NCBI GenBank assembly: GCA_001683735.1
Contig: LUGG01000023.1
Coordinates: forward strand, 620,001-684,000
DNA length: 64,000 bases
Origin: Grifola frondosa
Taxonomy: Eukaryota > Basidiomycota > Agaricomycetes > Polyporales > Grifolaceae
Direction: 5' to 3'
This document shows positions 36,190 through 50,506 of this stretch, in pieces. The position numbers and the translations under genes were made by a program. Position 1 is the first letter of the stretch, and every line of letters starts with the position of its first letter. The notes beneath the pieces are model-generated. The model had not been told where the DNA came from, ran no database searches, and worked only from the letters and a program-made list of their open reading frames with translations.

Positions 36190-36873
36190 CACGCCAGAAA
36201 ATTATTCAAGTTCTACCTTGAAAATAAGGAACACTCAAAGAACAGTTCTCATGGCGAATACATTTTAGCCACGTGCCGAAGTCCAGCGCTTCGAACCAAT
36301 ACCGAGTAGACCGTGCGTTATACCGCAAAATTATTGTAACAGACATATACTAGATTTTCGCCACCACTAGCTGCGCATCGAAGGCTGGCCTGAAGTCCAG
36401 GTGAGAGCCTCTCACAGAACTTCTCAGAATCCATCCGCTGACGGCATCCTGATAGCAGAATTATGATAGCAATGCATACGCCAGGCATGTCGGTTGGCTT
36501 GCTGTCCAGTAGCATATCGCGGAAGTTGGCCGTCCACTAACTTCAGTCAGTCGAAATTAGAAATTTGACGAATTATTCAGACTTGGTGCCTCAGAACACA
36601 AGACTTAACCTCCCTGCGAGGCGGTGCTAATAATCTATGGCCGATATGATTGGCTCGGTACACAGTAAGCGTCAAAAACAGAACCAAAGAGATATTGTGT
36701 TTCGTCACGTAACGCGATGCAGATTTGAAACATCCGCTCGTGAAGGCTCTGCATCCGCGCAATCGACACGCTACTGCGGCGGTCTATAAAATGCCTCGTC
36801 CAATACAGACCATTCCCAGCTCTGCTCTCAGCATCTACTCTCTTTCCCCTCCTGTTTCCCTCACGCGTTCGCC
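36190..36873. promoter_or_regulatory. Divergent region GPI12 / DUF3455 gene, with a TATA box
   Basis: TATAAA at 36784-36789 lies about 85 bp before the ATG of the DUF3455 gene and is followed by a pyrimidine-rich stretch (36838-36862), a normal fungal core promoter. The rest shows no gene. Confidence 0.5.
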
Positions 36874-37785
36874 ATGGCCCCAGCTCTGAGCGCATTACTG
36901 ACATCTCTGTTTGCTTCCGCGGCGTTCAACGCCATCGTCGACGAAATTCAGCCGTCGGACAAGCTATTCCAGCTATCTGGCTGCGATATTTCCACATTTG
37001 TCCCTGACTTGCCGCCAAACCAGAGCCAACTGGTATTGCCGACTAACGCAACGCCGTCCTTCATTGGACTCGCCTTCGGCGTTCAGAACTACACGTGTAC
37101 GCAGTCGAACAACTTCACGTAAGCCTCACCGATCCTCTTTGTCATACGTCGTAATTCTTGACCACCGTTCTGTACAACAGCAATGTAGGAGCGGTGGCAG
37201 AGCTCATCGATGTTTCGTGTATCGTGTCTGCTCCCAGCTTTTCCACGATCCAAAATTCGCTCTACGACGTCTGGAGTATCGTTCCCTACCACATTCAGGA
37301 CATTATCAACATGATGCACCTCATCAATCCGCCCGAGATTCTCGCGCAGCATTATTTCGTACCGAACCCAGTCACAGGGCAGGGAGTGAGCCCGAAGTGG
37401 GACTTCAGGTCGTCCGGCGCGTTCGAGGGTGTTCAGGATGCGTTCATTATTGCGAAAGGCAAGGGAACTCTGCCTGCGCCGACAAACAGTACGAGGGATG
37501 TTAATTGGCTCGATGTCGTGAACGTCGAGGGCGACATCGCTAGCGAAGTATTCCGGATCGATACCGTCGGCCACCAGCCACCGGCCACAGTCAGTCAATC
37601 ATGATCCATAATTTTGCATGCATGTCGCTGACCCTGCTTTTCAGTGCACCTTCGGCTCAACGCCCAACCTCTCAGTTCCATATGTCTCGAAATATGGTGA
37701 GTGGCGAGGTCACTGTTGTTTCCGCTCACTGACTCGTATGATAGTCTTCTACGGCGGCTCTCTGTACCACGCTGGAGCTCATTGA
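36874..37785 (+). CDS. Secreted DUF3455 protein
   Basis: The start is ATG at 36874 and the stop is TGA at 37783-37785, in four exons. The first 18 or so residues, MAPALSALLTSLFASAAF, look like a signal peptide. The DUF3455 pattern follows: LVLPTNATPSFIGLAFGVQN with YTCT, then later VSPKWDFRSSG, LDVVNVEGDIASEVFRIDTVG, PPATCTFGSTPNLSVPYVSK, and the end VFYGGSLYHAGAH. Several N-glycosylation sites are visible (NQS, NAT, NYT, NFT, NST). The family is common in fungal secretomes and sometimes mislabelled malate dehydrogenase; its role is unknown. About 235 residues, no frameshift noticed. Confidence 0.82.
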
Positions 37786-38142
37786 GCGTAGAAGGGACCA
37801 TGTTGTGGTGATAATCGTGCGAGCGCTATGTGTAGATTTTCGGCCATATCCCTGTTTCTTTGCTTTCAGAGACATACGGACTCTTTTATTGTAAATGATA
37901 TCGCTCGTTCCAATTTCTGGCTTGTTGATAGATGGAATCTCACGGCAAGGGCTGTCATTGGTCAAGTTTCGCGACACGTCACGTGGTTGCCCTATGTCAC
38001 GCTAACCTGGCCTGTGACACCACGCGACGCGCGTTATCCTTGTTCAGAACGCGTACGCCGCACAGGGCCTTAGACAGCGTGTATTCTCATCGACCATCAA
38101 CATTAATACCTCAAGAACAGGCCAGAACTACGGTTGAATGCT
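37786..38142. other. Intergenic
   Basis: 357 bp with the DUF3455 3' UTR and the RFA3 promoter. No other feature seen. Confidence 0.35.
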
Positions 38143-38649
38143 ATGACAGAACACTCCTCTCCTCGTGTCAACAAGGCGCGTCTTGCGACTACATTGGCCG
38201 TACTGTCAGGCTCACATGCAAGGTGATCAAGGTCAGGCACAATTTCTTACACGTTGGTGAGGTACGTGAAGTCAATACTGGTTTATTCAGATAAAAGACG
38301 AAGGAGATTCTGCGGTTGCAATTGTCGAAGCAAGTGATGGTGGAGAGGTGGAGCTCAAGTTGCTGAAAGTGAGAGTCTGTTTTCCTTGGCATCCACTCTA
38401 CTCAATGTCACACCAGGAAACGACGATCTCGACCACATACGTCGAGGTGATAGGCAATGTGACTGATGAGAGAACGGTCAATATGCTTGCTGTTCAGTCT
38501 TGGGATGAACTAGGTGCGTCCGAGGCTCGTTGTATCGACGTGACTATTGAGCGGTGTTCGCAGATATGAATTTGGTGAACGACACAGTCGAACTGTGGCA
38601 CGATCCAGATTCTCGAGCATGTTTAGTTTTCATTATCATTGGTGTGTGA
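38143..38649 (+). CDS. RFA3: Replication protein A 14-kDa subunit, RPA3/RFA3 (one frameshift)
   Basis: The probable start is ATG at 38143 (MTEHSSPRVNKARLA) and the stop TGA at 38647-38649. The OB-fold of the small RPA subunit is recognisable: IGRTVRLTCKVIKV, AIVEASDGGEVELKLL, TTYVEVIGNVTDERTVNMLA and LVNDTVELWHD. With the two large subunits it forms the single-strand DNA-binding heterotrimer for replication and repair. Near 38187-38191 one base is missing: LAT-Tyr-IGRT needs an extra T. The last residues after LWHDP differ from relatives, so a second indel near the stop is possible. Four exons, about 115 residues. Confidence 0.75.
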
Positions 38650-39156
38650 TACCTTTCGTCTGTAGCACCGTAATGTTTTATTGATATCCTCCAGTCATTG
38701 TTATACGATCTGTCGTCTTTCTGCTATCCACCTGCAAATCTGTAGCATTATATTGCAATACGATGGAGCATTCTGTTTCACCATCAGTTCACCTGGCTGT
38801 AGGAATTGGCCCCAGCATCGTGAAGTATCCGTAGAATTCCGCAACAGAAATTCTGAGTCCGAAAGGTGTTTTAACTTCCGTAGTCTATGGCAACTGCAAT
38901 GCACGGATCCCTAGTACTTTGAAATTTTTTGAAAATATTTGTGGTAACAGACTTCGGAGTATGTTGGGCAGCTGCGCGCTTAATTGCAGACTTGCCACTT
39001 GCCACTCGGACTCAATTCTCCTTGCATTTATAAACTGACTGCTTTCCTGTAAATCATCTATACCTTTGGATTCTGGACGCTTGATATTATTGCGCCGGTT
39101 CAACCGCATCTTCGTGAGTGTACGTAAGGAAGGATAGCCGCATCATCATCTACACC
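38650..39156. other. Intergenic
   Basis: About 500 bp. No credible gene; short minus ORFs at 38701-39109 have no motif. Confidence 0.3.
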
Positions 39157-41313
<2,157 letters not shown>

Positions 41314-41586
41314 CTTAGCCTCTTTCAATTCTGAGTCGGGATCTTGCTTGGGTTCGGACACTCTTGTTGTGTATTGATAGTCAACGGGTTCTACAACTAC
41401 ATCCATATTTATTATCGCACTGTTTACATGTTTTTTCTTGGTCGCTGTTGATCTCGTGACATTTGTCACTGAACGTTGAACAGTCACACAGTCACGTTTG
41501 CCCATCGTGTGGCGTGAGGCAGCTTTCACTCGACATTCCTCACATCGCCACCTGATTTCTGGTCGACCTTTCTTTACTTCTACAAC

Positions 41587-44488
41587 ATGGCGCGATTCAG
41601 AGCATATTCAACCGACAGTGAGGATGATGACGACGTCTCAGTGTCAAGTGCAGAGAGCAAGATTGAGGTGGACAGAGAGCTCGACCTATCGGATGCGGAA
41701 TCTGAGTCCATAATGGATGAGGAGGAGTTATTGGGGCCGAGTGGGGAAACTGCGTCCGACGGTGAGTCTTCTGGAGAAGAATCGCAAGAAGACAGAGAAA
41801 AGGTGCGGAAGGAAACGCGCATCAAGCCCACCGTCCGCTTCACAGCATCCACTCGGTCGCCACCAAGAGCGACGGCAGACCCAACCATCATACCGTGGGC
41901 CAGAGAAATTGGGGTAGAAGCGCAAAAGATGCATGTTATGCAGACGTCAATGTTTCGAATGCCAGAAGAAGATGCGGTGCTCAGGACACTGAATGAACCA
42001 CAGTCGCGTGGAAAAGACGCGTTGTTGCATCGCAAACATAGTAGGGATTCCGAAGGAGATGGCGCGCGAGGGGAGTCTCTTCAGGTATGTTTCGCGTTTT
42101 CATCATCGCTATTTTCATCGATCGTGAACTGAAATATGGGTCATGGTCTTAGCGCACGTCCTTTGCAGATGACATTGAACGAGTGTCTCATAGGCCTTCA
42201 CGCAAATACGCTCGCGTAGTAACCTCAGCGTCTGCCGTGAATGGCAACGAGAATGCATTCGTCGACGCTGGGTTGGCGCTCGGACGTTCGTTCAGAGTGG
42301 GATGGGGGCCTGGGGGAACTATCGTCCACTTGGGAGATCTATGCGGGCCATTCGGTTCACCGTAAGTTTGTGTCTGTCATTTCCGGCAGCAATGTATTCA
42401 TGCCCATCATACTAGAAAATCCTCTGCCAACTCCTCTACACTCAAGAAGACTACTATATCCCTTACTACCGAAACATCGCAACACGCCTCAAGGCTGCTT
42501 TCGCACCATCTGAGCAATACCCTCATCGAAGATGATGCGGATGGTATCCCTTTCGCAAACCCGTCGCGTCACATGTCGTTCGCATCCTTTATATCCCTTT
42601 TCCCCTTAACAAAACTCCTTCGAAGCATCATTATTCCACCTTGGACATGCACTTTTCGATCAAATCGATCTGCATCTATCTGAATCGACCCGCATTGACA
42701 TACGAAATCGTGTCTCTATCCTCCGTCGGAAGGCGGAACTGTCGAAGTGGCTTAGAAATGCTGTGTCCCCTTCTGTCGACTCTGATCTTCGTGACAGTCT
42801 CAACTCCGATTGGGCGGCCACGCTTTTTACGTTGCTCAGCGGGTACCAGATCGAGAAAGCTTGCGAGGTTGCTATGGACAGTGGAAACGTGAAAATCGCA
42901 TCGTTGATTTCACAATGTCCGGGGGATGCCGAGTTCAGAGAAGATCTGCGACATCAGCTCACACTGTGGCGCGAACAGCGCATTGACGTCCATATGAACG
43001 AGAATGCACGCAAAATTTATGCCTTACTTGCCGGAATTGTGGACATTTTGGAGGGTTCAAATGGAGCTGGCATCGAAGAGTGCCCCGACCTCCTGCTCGC
43101 TCAAAGATTGGACTGGAAACGAGCATTCGGTCTGCACCTTTGGTTCGGGGAGCCCATAGACGCCCCGATAGCCCAGGCATTTGATTCTTACGACCGGTTG
43201 TCGAAACGGTGGGATTCAGGCGTAGCTCCACCCAGGCCTTGGTATGCCAAAGGTCATTCGTCTGCGGAACCACCGGACGCACTGTACTCTCTCATCAAGC
43301 TATTTACCGATCCCACATGTTCGCTTTCGACGATTCTGTCTCCCAAGTCATTCAGTGCTTCTCCATTGGACTACCGTCTCCCTTGGCATCTCTACATCAT
43401 CCTCTCTCGCTGTCTGCGCATCAGGGATCTTGCCGATCGTGAAGCCCCTCCGGCTACTGACGAAGAACCTGATGAAGAGGAGCCGAGCGTTGAAGGGCAT
43501 AGTCCAAGCGCCGATTTGTTGGCAAATAGTTACGCATCGCAGCTGGAGCAAGCAGGCATGATCCAAGAAGCAGTATTTGTGCTTCTCCATATTGAGGGAT
43601 CTGCTGGGTAGGTTTAATTATCACACTGATGAGGTTACAACTGATCATTAATGATTCATCAGGAGAAAGATGGCGATAAAAGAGCTCCTGACGCGTTGTG
43701 CTGCCCAACTTGATGACTGGGTGACTCGAGGGCTTGTTGGGAGTCTCAAGATTCCCATATCTTGGTTAAACGAGGCCAAGGTACAGTATTTCGAACGTTT
43801 CGTCCGTCCTGGTCTGACATCCTCTCAGGCTATACACTCCCTCGATAAGGGCGATGTTTACGGCGCCTACAAATCGTATCTGGCTGCTGGTTTGTATGGT
43901 GCAGCCCATGATCTTGCGGTGTTGGAGTTGGCGCCGGATGCCGTCAACCGACAAGACCTGGCGCTTCTCAATGAAATCTTCAGTGTTTTCGATGGCAGCC
44001 TTGTAGACGGCTGGCATGTGCGGGGAAAGGTAACTCATGCTTTGAACTCTTCACGTATAGCATCTGATCTACCGTTTCAGGCTTTCCTGGATTATGCCCA
44101 CGCTATGATCCGATTACCGCAGCTATACGAAGATCTCTCGGACCACGATGCTGTCCCCGATGCTTCGGAGTACACGGAGCTCGAGCAATTCACGCGTAGC
44201 GTGCCGAAGCTGATCGGCATCCTTCCGGACCTTCTGCCAAATACCTCAGACGTCCGTCACATCACTGCGCTTACAGAGATGACCGCAGGATTGGCAGCCC
44301 ATCTCGATCGGGTCAAGCCCCTTGCTCTGGTGCGTTATGTTGATGCATCTACCTTTTCTTATGCTGACGGTCGCTTTCAACAGCATCAGTCGCAAGTGCG
44401 AACACAGTTTATGAGCGATGCAGTGCGGATACACAATATCCATTCGACTGCGTTCGAAAAGTTTCTTAGGACAATAGAGGTTGCGTGA
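41587..44488 (+). CDS. NUP96: Nucleoporin NUP96 (Nup145C), stand-alone
   Basis: The start is ATG at 41587 (MARFRAYSTDSEDDDDVSVS). Exon 1 (to 42084) is acidic and Ser-rich. Exon 2 starts at 42153 and contains LGRSFRVGWGPGGTIVHLGD, the conserved Nup96 entry motif. The helical solenoid follows (TRIDIRNRVSILRRKAELSK, QIEKACEVAMDSGNVKIASL, FGLHLWFGEPIDAPIAQAF, PWHLYIILSRCLRIRD, ERFVRPGLTSSQAIHSLDKG) down to TGA at 44486-44488. Nup96 is part of the Y-shaped NUP107-160/Nup84 scaffold of the nuclear pore. In many eukaryotes it is made as a NUP98-NUP96 precursor cut at HFS. Here no NUP98 autoproteolytic domain or FG repeats precede it, so it is encoded separately. About 850 residues; no definite frameshift. 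Confidence 0.88.
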
Positions 44489-45012
44489 GTGTAAACTAAG
44501 GTTGTCTGCTTCGTACATATAGCGTGTCTTCTCGAAATTGGTATACTTATCTGATGATTTTTTCTTACGGTCACGTTGTGTGTCAGTCTGCCATGGGTGT
44601 TCATCGTTGCGTCGACAAGCGGATATTACCGTTGAACGAATGTTGCTTGCCCCGCTCTGAACCCCACGTGGTCCCGCGAGCTTTCTCCCGCGGCTCTCGA
44701 GGTTGCAGTAAGATCTTGACGGGAGAGAGATGTCCACACATGCAGTACTCGACTCAGACGAGGTCCTGCTACACCGCGCATCGTCTCCGGCGGCTGTATG
44801 ATTGCAATCTATGATGAACAATCATACTCCAACACAAATATTCTGACAGCGCAAGCTTCTTTCCTGCGCGTTACGAATAATTGAATTGGGTCAACGAATT
44901 ACAAATTGACCGAACAGTTTAATAAATATGATAAGAAACACAACAACGAGAGCATTTCGATAGGGAGTGACACAGCAATATAATATGATATAAGTGCGGC
45001 TGCGCAGTTGTT
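44489..45012. other. Convergent intergenic
   Basis: About 520 bp between the stops of NUP96 and the DUF6593 gene. Both 3' UTRs; nothing else recognised. Confidence 0.35.
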
Positions 45013-45720
45013 TTAATCGATATTATGGCCGCATACGAGCATGACCGTCGCTACAAGGGAGGGCTCTAGCAGGCCGGCTTGCATGGCTTCCTGAGTCAAC
45101 TCAAGGAGAACCATCGTAGGGGCTCTTGCGATCCGAGCGAGGACTCTCGGTGCCGTGGTTTGCATCCGGTACAACTGTGAAGGTGTAATGCATGTGAGCG
45201 CGAGTAAAATGACGGAGAATGCACTAGAACGCACGCATATGAATCCATCCATGGGAGCCCAAGCATATTGAATGCCTTTTACTTCCATTATCCGTCGACT
45301 GCACGACGGCATAAGGGTGAGCGTCTGCAGATAACACGCCTGAACGTCCGGCTCACCTCTGGTCAGAAGACAACCGCAACCATTCGCGGACGCGTTGGCG
45401 GGAGCTAACGCCTCGGATCTCGAGTGTGGCGTTGGGCTGCCACTGTATCATCGCGACGTTACGGCTTTCGTTGTCCTTGAAAATAGTACATGAGGGCGCA
45501 ATGACTCCGTGACCACGCGATATGCCACTCGCGACTGAGGACCGACTATAGAGCAATTTAAGATGGTAGAATTGAAGTTCATGAGTTGGAACGTGACGCT
45601 GTCAGGCTGCATAGATCGGGGGGCAGAGGATGATATAGGAAGGGAAGGAAGTGCGCCGAAGATGGACGGTACGTTCCCGGAGGTACCTTGTTGCCATTGA
45701 CCTTGTCCGAAGGGATTCAT
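45013..45720 (-). CDS. DUF6593-like protein (one frameshift)
   Basis: The start is ATG at 45720 (MNPFGQGQWQQGTSGNVPS) and the stop is at 45013. The pattern is that of the Agaricomycete DUF6593 family: FQLMNFNSTILNCSIVG, YRVVTE, CTIFKDNESRNVAMIQW, ATLEIRG, REWLRLSSDQR, a Tyr-Ala-Trp segment YAWAPMDGFICV, and a C-terminal hydrophobic end LVATVMLVCGHN. The family is numerous in mushrooms and of unknown function. Near 45495-45515 the conserved frame shifts by one base. One intron interrupts after the SSDQR motif (about 45321-45355). Confidence 0.72.
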
Positions 45721-48573
45721 GATTGAGAATTTGGAATAATCGACGATGGAGGGGAGTTGTGTTTGCCTGAGAAGCAGATGCCTGAGAAATGAGCGATTTG
45801 ACCGACATTGGAGGGCTACTTATACTGACCATGACTTTGCACCATCCCGCCGAAAACTACACAGACCGAGGATAGAAAGCACAGGACAGAGTAAGTTCAT
45901 GGTGAGACTTAGCGCTTTGTAATTGCCGGTCGCTGATCGTAAATTTCGAATAGAAGACAGGAACAACCGGTGAAAGGGCGAGCGTTGATTGTGGGCACCA
46001 GCGGACTTCTCGGGAATGTTTCCGGTTTCATATCGATACTCCGGCCAGACGAGGAAATCTCCTCGTTCACGTGGCAAAATCTGTGATCACCCAGAGGGCT
46101 ATGAAAAGTCGGGCATCATTACAAACCTCTTGACATATTCTGTCCAAATCATCACTGTTAGTTTTGCCGTTGAACAGCAATGATAAGCATGAATTCTGGC
46201 AGACAGCCTTGCCAAGCAAGGCTGAGCAGCCTGACCCCGACCAAAAGTGCCTGATCTGCTAGATAATATTCCCACTGATCAAACACCTTCACTCAGAGCC
46301 ACAAAAGCAACCGAAACACTTTCGACATAGTAACCTATGGAGATATGAGGCGTTTGTTACAGAATGTGTGGACTTGTGTCATTCATAGCCACGTGAGAAG
46401 CCAGTGCAGATCCATGCTCGCGTGGCCTGTGCTCGCGTGGCCGGTGCGTTCCACATCAGGCAACTCCCGTCAGTCGCACAGGTATGAAGCACCACCGCTG
46501 ATTAACAAATCCGCTAATACAAGAATTAGAAGATGACATTTGTACACATTTTTCTACAACCTGTTCTCAACGATCACACAGTGTAACCGGAATAATATGA
46601 TGCGGAGGCGTGGTCACATCAAGTCTCCCATAGAAATGATATTATGTCAGTATGTGCAATACTTATAACCAACTCCGATTGCGCACGAAGAGTCTATGTA
46701 ATATTTATTGTCGCGTTGCACATATGCTTGCTAACTCCGAAAGTGAGCCTTTCCGTAGGATCGTTGCACACATACACCACTGCTCCGATTCCATTCGGGG
46801 CTTACCTCAGGCGCAGATTCAGCCGAGTCTGTGTGTAGGGACATCCTTGAACACCAGACTCTTCACGTAGTATTAGAATAACTTAACCTCGCGGGGTCTC
46901 TGCTCCGGAACTTGTGGATGCGAGGGAGTTGCCGTTTTCAACAGACTGACCGGTTAAAAGAATTGATTAGACAATAGTGTTTCAGTCAGACTATTTCGTC
47001 GACACGACAAGATACGGGCTTCACGTACGAACATTGTCATGTAGTGAGCGACCATATGGATGAATCGATGACGATGTATAACGGACGAGCGTCCGCAACG
47101 TTCCGGAGAACAGAGTGTTCTGGATCAGGATCTGTGGGAAAGCCCCAACCGAGCGTCAACATAATATGATTGCGGTTCAGCCGCGCGATCGGCGATGCAC
47201 AACAGATAAGCACGTTACGAGCACGCGACGCCCGAATGCGATACTCCGAGGGTATGATCAAAATGGCTCTGGCACGGTGAAACACGAGGCGGTATAGTTA
47301 AAGGGGCTCCAGGCACAACATACCCCAAAGTATTGCGCGTATATCTAACATAGTCATACAGTATTAGTGTGTATTCCACCTTGTTACGGATCAATCTTCA
47401 GCATCCCGCAACATAGCATTCACCACCGTCCAGGTGCCGTCGTGGACTTACGATCATAATTGATTCAACGGCGCATGCGGCGCAGCAAGATTGAGGTTCC
47501 AGGATCCTCCACCGAAGTTCCATGCATCAGAATGTTAGAGTTCCAACAGTATTCATGACTGGTCCCGATCCCCTTTTGGCGCTGCTTCAGAAGTCCAAAC
47601 ATCACAACAGGATGAGAGAGTGATTTGACGGTCCGGGGTGTATACTCCAGGCCGTCACTTACGGAGGCCCCCTATAGAACCATCTCAGTGCATTTTCGCG
47701 GTCGTTAGTTCCACCAAATCATGCAGCGACTAACGCTTCAAGCTCATCGTTGATTAATTGAGTCCACTGAAGCGAGGCGGCTTGATCAGGGGTTTGCAGT
47801 GTATTTACATTGGCCCAAAACATTTTGTAGGCGTCCGATCCCGTTTACACCGTCGTGGGGGGATCATAGGACATCCCGGTCCATATAGTTATGAACGCCA
47901 AGTAAGCTCATTCCCTTTCGGGGGAAATAATATCCTAGAAAAGGAAAATTACAAAAGTCTGTCAACTTGAACGTGGGCCAGTGGTGTCTGTGTTTCACTC
48001 TCCTTCTTTCCTTTTTTTCTCCACGGCAGCACCGAGGTACGCAATTTAATTATCCCCTTATTCCTCATGCGCGAATTGGTTCGAGTAATCACTGACCCCG
48101 GCGCAAGAATTGGGAGTGTAACGAGAACCTCCGTACTTCGGTGTTCTCGTGCTGCTTCGCGTTTTATTATTCGGAATTGAGATGATTGCGCAACACAGAT
48201 GAAGTTGCTCCTGAGCTATGGGCGTAAGCTTTGGCTTCGAAGCATATATCAACGCGGTATTTTGGTGAATTCGTCGGAATAAAGAGTAGGACCAAAACAA
48301 CGCACCCGGCAATGTCATAAGATATGAAAATACTCCGATACTCGCGCCATGCGCCTTCAACTTGTCCCAATAAGGACCCTGTAGTAGTTCAATGCATATG
48401 GAAGATCAGAAAGAACTTAGAACTAAGAACTTCCAAGTTTTTGGTCTCATTTCTGGTCACGTGCCCCCAGAGCAGCCAGCGCTTGTGATGTGTTACACAT
48501 TGCACACTGAACTGCGAACTCTACTTTCATTAGATCGCAGAGTCCAGACATATACACCCTCTGCAAGGACATT
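45721..48573. other. Gene-poor stretch of about 2.85 kb
   Basis: No ORF here has a recognisable domain. A direct repeat GCTCGCGTGGCC occurs twice at about 46414-46443. A minus ORF at 48058-48360 has two hydrophobic stretches (IGVFSYLMTLPGALFWSYSL) but only about 100 residues and no family match I know. I saw no tRNA by eye. It includes the FYV10 promoter at the right end. Confidence 0.35.
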
Positions 48574-50100
48574 ATGAGCTCCAATAAACTCAATGTTGAA
48601 GGTATTATGCTCTTCGAGCAACCATTCGCACGGGTAAGCCTCAAGCGATTGCTTAGGCTAACTTCATGTCTAATGATCAACAGGTGCCATACGAAAACTA
48701 CCGCAAGGTGTTCCGCACATCACAGAAAAATATTGAAAAGGAACTCAGCGCAGTTCAGGCGACCTCAAGTGACTTAGCGAAGCGCACGAAAGGCGATGAC
48801 GGTAGCAGCGCGGATGGCGCAATGAAGGCAATTGATGGAATGATCACTCGAGTGGAGAACCTCAAACGCAAGGTACGCGTACATCCGATGGGAATATCAG
48901 GGTTGGATGGCCTGATTATGAATGCAGCTATCAGAACTGCAGGACTCGGCGGGGATACCTACGCAGAGTGTCATGCGCGAACGTCTAGAACACCTTGCCG
49001 CTGTCGAGAACGTGGAATCCGCCAACACCCCCGAGTTTCAGCGATGGGCAGACGTGCGACTTGATCGATGGCTGGTGGATTGGGCACTTCGAAACGGAAA
49101 GGAGAAGACGGCAAGAAAGATAGCAGAAGAGAAGGGCATTGAGGTGTGAATATTGTCATTTCCATTCGCCTTGGCGCTTGAACTGACGACGAATCCATGC
49201 AGAGACTTGTGGACATAGATCTGTTCTCGGATATATGCCGCATAGAGGAAGCCCTCGGACGCAAGAGTTGTACTGAAGCACTCGCGTGGTGTAGTGAGAA
49301 CAAGTCGGCTCTTCGAAGGTTCAAGGTATATATGCCAGAATTTTACTCAAAGATCATAGGGTTCACACCGATGCCTTGCAGAACACACTCGAGTTTGATT
49401 TACGCTTGCAAGAGTATATTGAATTGGCCAGAGCGCGGAAGAATATGGATGCCATGGTCTACGCAAGAAAATATCTCCTCGCATGGCAAGATACGCACCT
49501 TGCACAGATTCATCAAGCATCTGCTCTGCTGTGTTTCCCACCAACAACGTCGTGCGGCCCTTATAAAGTGCGCCCATCGTCCCAGTATGTTACAGTTACG
49601 TGACCGTTGGGCACTTCACAGCGATTGTATGATCCCGCACGCTGGGCTAACCTCACACAATCCTTCCGTCTCGCCATCTACAACCTCAGCACCCTCCCGA
49701 CTGAGCCTCTTCTCCACCTCGCGATGTACGCTGGCCTTGCATCTCTGAAGCTCCCAGCATGCTATGACCCAGAAACTAAGAACGTGGATTGCCCGGTTTG
49801 TGACCCTAGTCTTGGCCGTCTCGCGGAGGAGGTGCCATTCAGTCACCATGTGAATTCTACGATTGTGTGTCGATTAAGCGGCAAAATCATGGACGGAGAC
49901 AACATGCCGCTTGCGTTCCCAGTCAGTGGGCAAGTCTACTCCAGGGAGGTTAGTACGAACAAAAATCATAGCCAGCACATGCTCATGTAGATCTGCAGGC
50001 CCTTGAGGACATGGCAGCGAAACACAATGGGGTCGTAACCTGTCCAAGAACGGGAGAGACGTGTGGCTATTCGTCTCTGCGGAAAGTCTTTATCTCATAA
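48574..50100 (+). CDS. FYV10: GID/CTLH ubiquitin-ligase subunit FYV10 (MAEA, Gid9)
   Basis: Seven exons (48574-48633, 48684-48872, 48928-49143, 49203-49325, 49382-49567, 49622-49948, 49999-50100) total 1203 nt, giving 400 residues, the family's normal size. The N-terminal coiled region (MITRVENLKRKL) precedes LisH-like RWLVDWALRNGKEKTARKIA. The CTLH/CRA part follows (LVDIDLFSDICRIEEALGRK, CTEALAWCSENKSALRR, LRLQEYIELARARKNMDAMV, LAWQDTHLAQIHQASALLCF). The C-terminal RING-like part has CPVCDPSLG, TIVCRLSGKIMDGDNMPLAF, GQVYSRE and NGVVTCPRTGETC, ending LRKVFIS. It pairs with RMD5 as the catalytic RING dimer that degrades gluconeogenic enzymes in yeast. The exon 3/4 junction could also be two bases later on each side. 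No frameshift was seen. Confidence 0.93.
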
Positions 50101-50506
50101 TCGTTACGTTTGCAGTTGCAGTATTGTTTCTGTTATTATGTACATTTGTGTAACATTCACAGGTATCATTGTATAATAGCGCATTTTGTTGGACTGCTCA
50201 CTCGATTTAGAGTATGTATCGCTACTTTCGACTAAAAGATCTACGCTGCCACGTATCTTACGATCGAGGAGATGCAGATCCACAAATGTAGACTTCTTTT
50301 GGAGTCTTAAGAAGGGCACCAGATGTCTTATTTGGGCGAGATATACTCGCCAAGAATGTGCAAACGAACTCGAGATTCAAGGTATGACTACAAGGTATGT
50401 GTTGACCTTCCAACTGCCACATGAGATGGCATATCTGTAACATCTTATGCTAAGGACACAGCATGGTCAAGAGACTCGGAACCAGAGCTGACGTCGCACT
50501 CGGAGT
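50101..50506. other. Convergent intergenic FYV10 / P450 C
   Basis: About 400 bp between two stop codons. No gene seen. Confidence 0.35.

Noticed and set aside
36318..36515. 65-codon minus ORF with a hydrophobic stretch between GPI12 and the DUF3455 gene
   Set aside because: Short, no family resemblance, lies in the divergent promoter region.
44246..44821. 191-codon minus ORF at the NUP96 3' end
   Set aside because: Overlaps the NUP96 C-terminus antisense; no motif.
48058..48360. 100-codon minus ORF with hydrophobic stretches
   Set aside because: No recognised family, no splice-supported extension; mentioned only as part of the gene-poor stretch.
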